A DNA stretch of 64,000 bases, taken from Tatumella ptyseos ATCC 33301. GTDB lineage: Bacteria > Pseudomonadota > Gammaproteobacteria > Enterobacterales > Enterobacteriaceae. Shown here one piece after another: positions 54,490 to 64,000 of the stretch. Every line of letters begins with the position of its first letter. The first letter of the stretch is position 1. Below the pieces are notes generated by a model. The model was not told the DNA's origin and made no database searches. It saw nothing but the letters and a program-made list of their open reading frames with translations. The stretch spans positions 173,010 to 237,009 of the forward strand of contig NZ_JMPR01000028.1 in NCBI RefSeq assembly GCF_000735525.1, read 5' to 3'. Both the position numbers and the translations under genes were made by a program.

Positions 54490-55608
54490 TCAGGGGACCA
54501 GCAGGGGGCCTTGACGGCCGGCTTCTCCACCGGCCAGACGGACGACCAGCAGGCCTGCAGTGGCAAAACGTACCCAGTGACGGGCATACAGCAGTCCGTC
54601 CTGTCGGCAAATCAGTGGTGTCAGCTGATCAGTGATCGGGTCGAGAATTTCCGCCACTATCTCACCGGCATGGATCCACTCGCCGGGTTCACGGGTATAA
54701 AGGATGACACCGGCATGCGGTGCCGTCAGATATTCACAACCCGCCAGGTCGGCTTTTAACGGGGCAGGCACCTCAGGCAAGGGGGGCGTCTCACCGGAAA
54801 TATATCCCAGCGCTGTCAGGCCATTAATGATAGCACGGGCATCTTCACGGGCCTGATCATGACTGACATCGCGGGCACCCCGCAGTTCCAGTGTGACGGG
54901 TTTCAGCGCCTCCGGTAACGGATAAGCCTCGCCAAAGCGCCGATGAAGCGTATACCAGGGGTCGGCACAAGCTTCGTCAAACGGTTCGCCGCCGGAAATA
55001 TCTGCAATCAGGGCTGTGCGGCATCCCAGATGATGACCTAATACCGACACCTCTGGCCAGGCCTGCGGTGTGGTATACAGATGGGCGACAGCCTCCCAGT
55101 CACAATGAATATCAATCATCAGGTCAGCCTTACAGGCCATACGCATCAGTATTGCCCGCTGTGACTGCAGTTCAGTGGCCGGGGTATAATCATCGAAATA
55201 CCGGTCAATGGCCTGGCGGATCACCCGCTTATTGTCGCTGATATTCTGGCTCAGTTCCGGCCCGGCAATCTCTGCCAGTGACTCACCGATAGCCGGAAAC
55301 TGACGGTTAAAGTCCTGACCTGACAGGCTATCGAAACGTCCCAGCGGCTGGCCCTGTATCTGTTGAGAAAATCCGATCGGGTTCGCGACCGGGACCAGCG
55401 TAATTTTTGCCCGTAATTGCCCCTGACTTTCCAGCGCACTGAGTGCATGTTTCAGGTACCAGGCGACGGCCACGCCGGGCAATTCATCGCTGTGTAATGC
55501 GGCCTGGATATACACCTGTTGCTGATCATCATGACCGAATTCATAACTGACGATTTTTCGTTCGGTACCGAACGTCGTCGACAGTATCGGAGTGTTGTGT
55601 TGTTGCAT
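54490..55608 (-). CDS. Succinylglutamate desuccinylase/aspartoacylase-family (M14) deacylase
   Basis: A 372-residue zinc carboxypeptidase-fold amidohydrolase. The HxxE zinc motif is His39/Glu42 in LHSDELPGV, NPIGF and the DFNRQFP arginine-containing block follow, and the third ligand is in LMIDIHCDW. From about residue 285 a second small beta-barrel domain (APHAGVILYTREPGEWIHAGEIVAEILDP) resembles biotin/lipoyl-like swivels found in larger AstE/AspA-type members. Substrate is likely an N-acyl amino acid; no ast operon genes are nearby, so AstE itself is unlikely. It is followed at 99 bp upstream by an amino-acid-binding protein gene on the same strand. Confidence 0.85.
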   Translation of the reverse strand: MQQHNTPILSTTFGTERKIVSYEFGHDDQQQVYIQAALHSDELPGVAVAWYLKHALSALESQGQLRAKITLVPVANPIGFSQQIQGQPLGRFDSLSGQDFNRQFPAIGESLAEIAGPELSQNISDNKRVIRQAIDRYFDDYTPATELQSQRAILMRMACKADLMIDIHCDWEAVAHLYTTPQAWPEVSVLGHHLGCRTALIADISGGEPFDEACADPWYTLHRRFGEAYPLPEALKPVTLELRGARDVSHDQAREDARAIINGLTALGYISGETPPLPEVPAPLKADLAGCEYLTAPHAGVILYTREPGEWIHAGEIVAEILDPITDQLTPLICRQDGLLYARHWVRFATAGLLVVRLAGGEAGRQGPLLVP

Positions 55609-55675
55609 AGCGTGTGGGTCCTGGCTCAGGGGGATAGTAGCGGACAGACTGCGAAGCAGGGAAGTCAGGCAGTAA

Positions 55676-55697
55676 GACCGGAGGAACTCCTCCGGTC
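55676..55697 (-). terminator. Hairpin after the amino-acid-binding protein gene
   Basis: Perfect nine-base arms GACCGGAGG/CCTCCGGTC with a four-base loop start just past the stop at 55708. The minus-strand T tract is weak (TTACTG), so termination may be partial and leave some readthrough into the deacylase gene. Confidence 0.55.
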
Positions 55698-55707
55698 GCA
55701 GAGCGTA

Positions 55708-56493
55708 TTACTTCACAGAAATATCGGTGGTGAAGTATTTTTTCTGGAGTTTATCAAAGGTACCGTTGGCTTTGATTTTTGCATAAGCATCATCCAGGGC
55801 GGTGCGCAGTTCGGTGTCCCCTTTACGCAGACCGATAGCGGTGCCCGGGCCGATGATCGGATCTTCCACAGCCGGGCCGGATAACTCAAAGTCTTTGCCG
55901 GCGGGCGATTTCAGGAAGCCGATACCTGCCTGTGCGCCGTCGGTGAATTCTGCATCAATACGGCCGGCGACAAGGTCATTCTCGACCTGAGCCTGGTCGC
56001 CGTAAGGGACGACATTAACGCCGTAAGGCTGCCATTTCAGACGTGCATAGCGTTCCTGAACGGTGCCCTGTTCAACACCCACGGATTTCCCTTTCAGAGA
56101 TTCAGCAGTAGGTAACAGTCCTGAACCTTTGCGGGCGACCAGCATGACCGGGGTGTTATATACCGGTACGGTGAAATCGATCTGTTTCAGACGTTCCGCA
56201 GTGATCCCCATATCCGACAGAATAGCGTCAAATTTACGGGCTTTCAGTGCCGGGATCATTCCGTCGAACTCATTTTCAACCCAGACACACTTCACATCCA
56301 TCTGCTGACACAGGGCATTACCCAAATCGATATCGAAGCCAACCAGTTTTCCGTCAGCGGTTTTGGACTCGAACGGCGGATAGGTCGGGTCTACCGCAAA
56401 GCGAACCTGAGTGAGTGCTGCCTGGCTGAGTAACGGAGCGCCGGCCAGCAGAGCGGTCAGCAGTGACAGGCGTAACTTACGGGTGAACGTCAT
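55708..56493 (-). CDS. Periplasmic amino-acid-binding protein (HisJ/ArgT/ArtJ type), orphan
   Basis: A 261-residue ABC-transporter substrate-binding protein. It has a signal peptide cut after SQA (residue about 25). The mature start LTQVRFAVDPTYPPFESK and the GFDIDLGNALCQQM signature belong to the polar amino acid SBP family 3. Two Cys (CQQMDVKC) match the disulfide of HisJ/ArgT, suggesting a basic amino acid (Lys/Arg/Orn/His). No permease or ATPase genes are adjacent, so it must share a transporter encoded elsewhere. Upstream of the deacylase on the same strand. Confidence 0.88.
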   Translation of the reverse strand: MTFTRKLRLSLLTALLAGAPLLSQAALTQVRFAVDPTYPPFESKTADGKLVGFDIDLGNALCQQMDVKCVWVENEFDGMIPALKARKFDAILSDMGITAERLKQIDFTVPVYNTPVMLVARKGSGLLPTAESLKGKSVGVEQGTVQERYARLKWQPYGVNVVPYGDQAQVENDLVAGRIDAEFTDGAQAGIGFLKSPAGKDFELSGPAVEDPIIGPGTAIGLRKGDTELRTALDDAYAKIKANGTFDKLQKKYFTTDISVK

Positions 56494-56882
56494 AATTTGC
56501 AGATTCCTGATTATTTTAATGTTGTAATAAATTATCCCTCCCTGTGCCGGGAGGTTCTGTTGCGGAGCGGTGACACTTCGCGTCCTGCCAAAAAGACTGC
56601 TTTATACAGTCCATCGTTAATCTAGCAATAATTACGGTCTTGTGACAGGGCTATGCGACAACTCTCTGTATTCCGCTGCGGGACAGACTTTGGCCCGGCT
56701 TTCAGGCAACGGTATTGATAGCGGGAAGGCGGGAAACGGGAGGTGATACAAATGGCGCAATGCGTCGGGCGTGTCCGGTGGCAAACGGCGACAGGCAGGA
56801 AGCAGGCCGTGGCGGTGATACCGTCACGGCCTGTTGTTACCGCAGGGTCCGCCACACTGAGCGGCGGACTCTGCGGCAGGCA
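56494..56882. repeat. Intergenic region with two tandem long hairpins after hisI
   Basis: No gene is seen. Two imperfect palindromes stand side by side. One is 56805-56831 (12-bp arms GGCCGTGGCGGT/ACCGTCACGGCC, one mismatch). The other is 56841-56875 (13-bp arms CGCAGGGTCCGCC/GGCGGACTCTGCG, one mismatch). The second begins 8 bp past the hisI stop and is the likely 3' end structure of the his mRNA. Neither has a T tract. The left half (to about 56650) is the promoter region of the binding-protein gene. Confidence 0.55.
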
Positions 56883-57493
56883 TTATTTCTTCTGGTGACG
56901 ATCACGCAGATTATTGATGACTGCACTCAGATCCAGTTCCTGATCCTGTAACAGTACCAGCAGGTGATAGATCAGATCAGAGGCTTCATTGGTCAGCTCG
57001 AAGCGATCATTCACCGTGGCGGCCAGTGCCGTCTCAACACCTTCTTCACCGACTTTCTGGGCAATACGCTTTGTGCCGCGGGCATACAGACTGGCCGTGT
57101 AAGAACTGTCAGGATCGGCCGACTTACGGCTCGCCAGCAGTTGTTCCAGCTGGTACAGGAACCCCCAGTCACTGGATGCGGGTGAGAAACAGCTGGAAGT
57201 GCCGGTATGGCAGGTCGGGCCAATCGGGTTCGCCAGAATCAGCAGGCTGTCGTTATCACAGTCCGGCGTGATACTTTCAACCTGCAGAAAATGCCCGGAA
57301 GATTCGCCTTTTGTCCACAGACGCCCTTTGGTACGTGACCAGAAGGTGACTTTACCGCTGCTCAGTGTCTGCTCAAGTGCCTGTGCATTCATATAACCCA
57401 GCATCAGAACTTCGCCGGAAACCTTGTGCTGAATGACCGCAGGGATCATTCCTTCTGTTTTTTCCCAGTCAAGCCGGGAGAGTTGTTCTGCCG

Positions 57494-57500
<7 letters not shown>
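56883..57500 (-). CDS. hisI: Bifunctional phosphoribosyl-AMP cyclohydrolase / phosphoribosyl-ATP pyrophosphatase
   Basis: HisIE performs steps 2 and 3 of histidine synthesis: removal of pyrophosphate from PR-ATP, then ring opening of PR-AMP. The N-terminal HisI domain (about 1-115) shows the zinc/magnesium site pieces [20 protein letters not shown] and [12 protein letters not shown]. The C-terminal HisE domain (about 115-205) has [23 protein letters not shown]-type sequence with the metal-binding acidic cluster. 205 residues, as in E. coli (203). Last gene of the operon; overlaps hisF by seven bases. Confidence 0.97.
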
Positions 57501-63026
<5,526 letters not shown>

Positions 63027-63029
63027 CTC

Positions 63030-63929
63030 TTACTCCATCATTTTTTCAATGGGCAGAACAAGGATGGAACTGGCACCCAGAGATTTCAGTTTTTCCATCG
63101 TTTCCCAGAACAGGGTCTCGCTGCTGACCATATGCATGGCGACACGGGCCTGGTCACCCGCCAGTGGCAGTACGGTCGGACGCTCTGCGCCAGGCATCAG
63201 GGCAATGACTTCTTCCAGGCGCTCAGATGGCGCATGCAGCATAATGTACTTGGATTCACGTGCTTTAATGACGCCCTGGATACGGGTCAGCAGTTTGTCG
63301 ATCAGGTACTGTTTTTCTTCCGGCATTTCGCCTTCGCGCTGGATCAACACCGCTTTGGAGCGATAAATGACATCCACCTCGCGCAGGCCATTGGCTTCCA
63401 GTGTCGCCCCGGTGGACACCAGGTCACAGATGGCATCGGCCAGACCGGCACGGGGAGCAACTTCGACGGAGCCGTTCAGCATACAGGGTTTAAAAGAGAG
63501 GTTTTTGCTATCAAAGTAGCGTTTCAGCAGATGCGGGTAGGAGGTGGCGATGCGTTTGTTATCCAGACATTCCGGCCCGGTATATCCGGCATCGGCAGGC
63601 ATCGCCAGTGATAAACGGCAGCCCCCGAAATCCAGACGGCGCAGAGTCGTGTAACCGGCATTTTCGCCCTGGGCCTGGCGGGTCAGCAGTTCTTCTTCCA
63701 GCACGTTTTCGCCGATAATTCCTAAATCAACGACACCGTCCATCACCAGGCCCGGAATATCGTCATCGCGTACCCGCAGAATATCGATAGGCATATTTTC
63801 TGCGAAGGCAATCAGGCGCTGTTGCTGCAGATTAATTTTAATGCCGCAGCGGCTAAGCAGTTCTCTGGAATCATCACTCAGACGGCCTGATTTCTGCATT
63901 GCAATACGGATACGTTTATTATCTAACAT
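63030..63929 (-). CDS. hisG: ATP phosphoribosyltransferase (long form)
   Basis: HisG condenses ATP with PRPP, the first and feedback-controlled step of histidine synthesis. 299 residues as in E. coli. The PRPP loop lies in [14 protein letters not shown], preceded by the [15 protein letters not shown] block. The C-terminal third (about 225-299) is the ACT-like histidine-binding regulatory domain of the long hexameric form. First gene of the operon; an AGGA-containing site precedes ATG, and the his leader lies just upstream. Confidence 0.98.
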   Translation of the reverse strand: MLDNKRIRIAMQKSGRLSDDSRELLSRCGIKINLQQQRLIAFAENMPIDILRVRDDDIPGLVMDGVVDLGIIGENVLEEELLTRQAQGENAGYTTLRRLDFGGCRLSLAMPADAGYTGPECLDNKRIATSYPHLLKRYFDSKNLSFKPCMLNGSVEVAPRAGLADAICDLVSTGATLEANGLREVDVIYRSKAVLIQREGEMPEEKQYLIDKLLTRIQGVIKARESKYIMLHAPSERLEEVIALMPGAERPTVLPLAGDQARVAMHMVSSETLFWETMEKLKSLGASSILVLPIEKMME

Positions 63930-63990
63930 CTGTCCTGTCCTCTGCTTATTTTTCCTGTACGGAATTTATTATTCTGAAATCGTTGTCCAT

Positions 63991-64000
63991 AAAAAAACCC
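63991..64000 (-). terminator. 3' end of the his leader attenuator, cut by window edge
   Basis: On the minus strand GGGTTTTTTT enters from the right edge 62 bases before hisG. It is the end of the terminator stem and T tract that in enterobacteria forms the histidine attenuator; the rest of the stem and the His-rich hisL peptide lie outside. Confidence 0.65.

Overview
This window looks like chromosomal DNA from an Enterobacterales species, most plausibly in the Erwiniaceae (Pantoea/Tatumella/Erwinia side). Nearly every protein reads as a clear homologue of an Escherichia coli protein. The gene order also follows the E. coli 45-48 minute region: nfo, yeiH/yeiE, lysP, yeiG, folE, yeiB, sanA, cdd, metG/apbC, then yegS, trhP, baeRS-mdtDCBA, yegD, udk-dcd-asmA, galF, polysaccharide genes, gnd and the his operon. 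The species is not determined.

Left part (1-16 kb): the start of nfo (cut by the window edge), a sulfur-anion exporter with its divergent LysR regulator (yeiH/yeiE), the lysine permease lysP, S-formylglutathione hydrolase, a PtrR-like LysR regulator, folE, yeiB, a C-terminally extended sanA, maeA, cdd, and divergent metG/apbC. Next (16-24 kb) comes a section that breaks the E. coli order. It holds ahpC-ahpF with an OxyR-like site in front and a terminator between the two genes, an uncharacterised pair (a putative outer-membrane beta-barrel plus a DUF4056 protein), and dbpA. The E. coli order resumes at yegS.

Middle part (24-42 kb): trhP, then the tightly overlapping mdtABCD-baeSR efflux and envelope-stress operon on the minus strand, the Hsp70-like yegD, an atypical PAP2 phosphatase, and the plus-strand udk-dcd-asmA group.

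Right part (42.5-56 kb): the galF-gnd polysaccharide locus. Here it carries galE, wzm, wzt, a two-domain DUF4422/GT8 polymerase (WbbM-like), glf, a GT2 (WbbN-like) and a GT4 (WbbO-like). This is the gene order of the Klebsiella D-galactan I O-antigen operon. The genes together can supply UDP-Gal (GalE) and UDP-Galf (Glf), build a Galp/Galf chain, and export it through an ABC transporter. After gnd come another GT2 with a coiled-coil tail, an M14-type deacylase and an orphan amino-acid-binding protein. The last 7 kb is the complete histidine operon hisGDCBHAFI on the minus strand; its leader attenuator is cut by the window's right edge.

No tRNA, rRNA, insertion sequence, prophage or CRISPR array was found. 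All genes except nfo appear intact.
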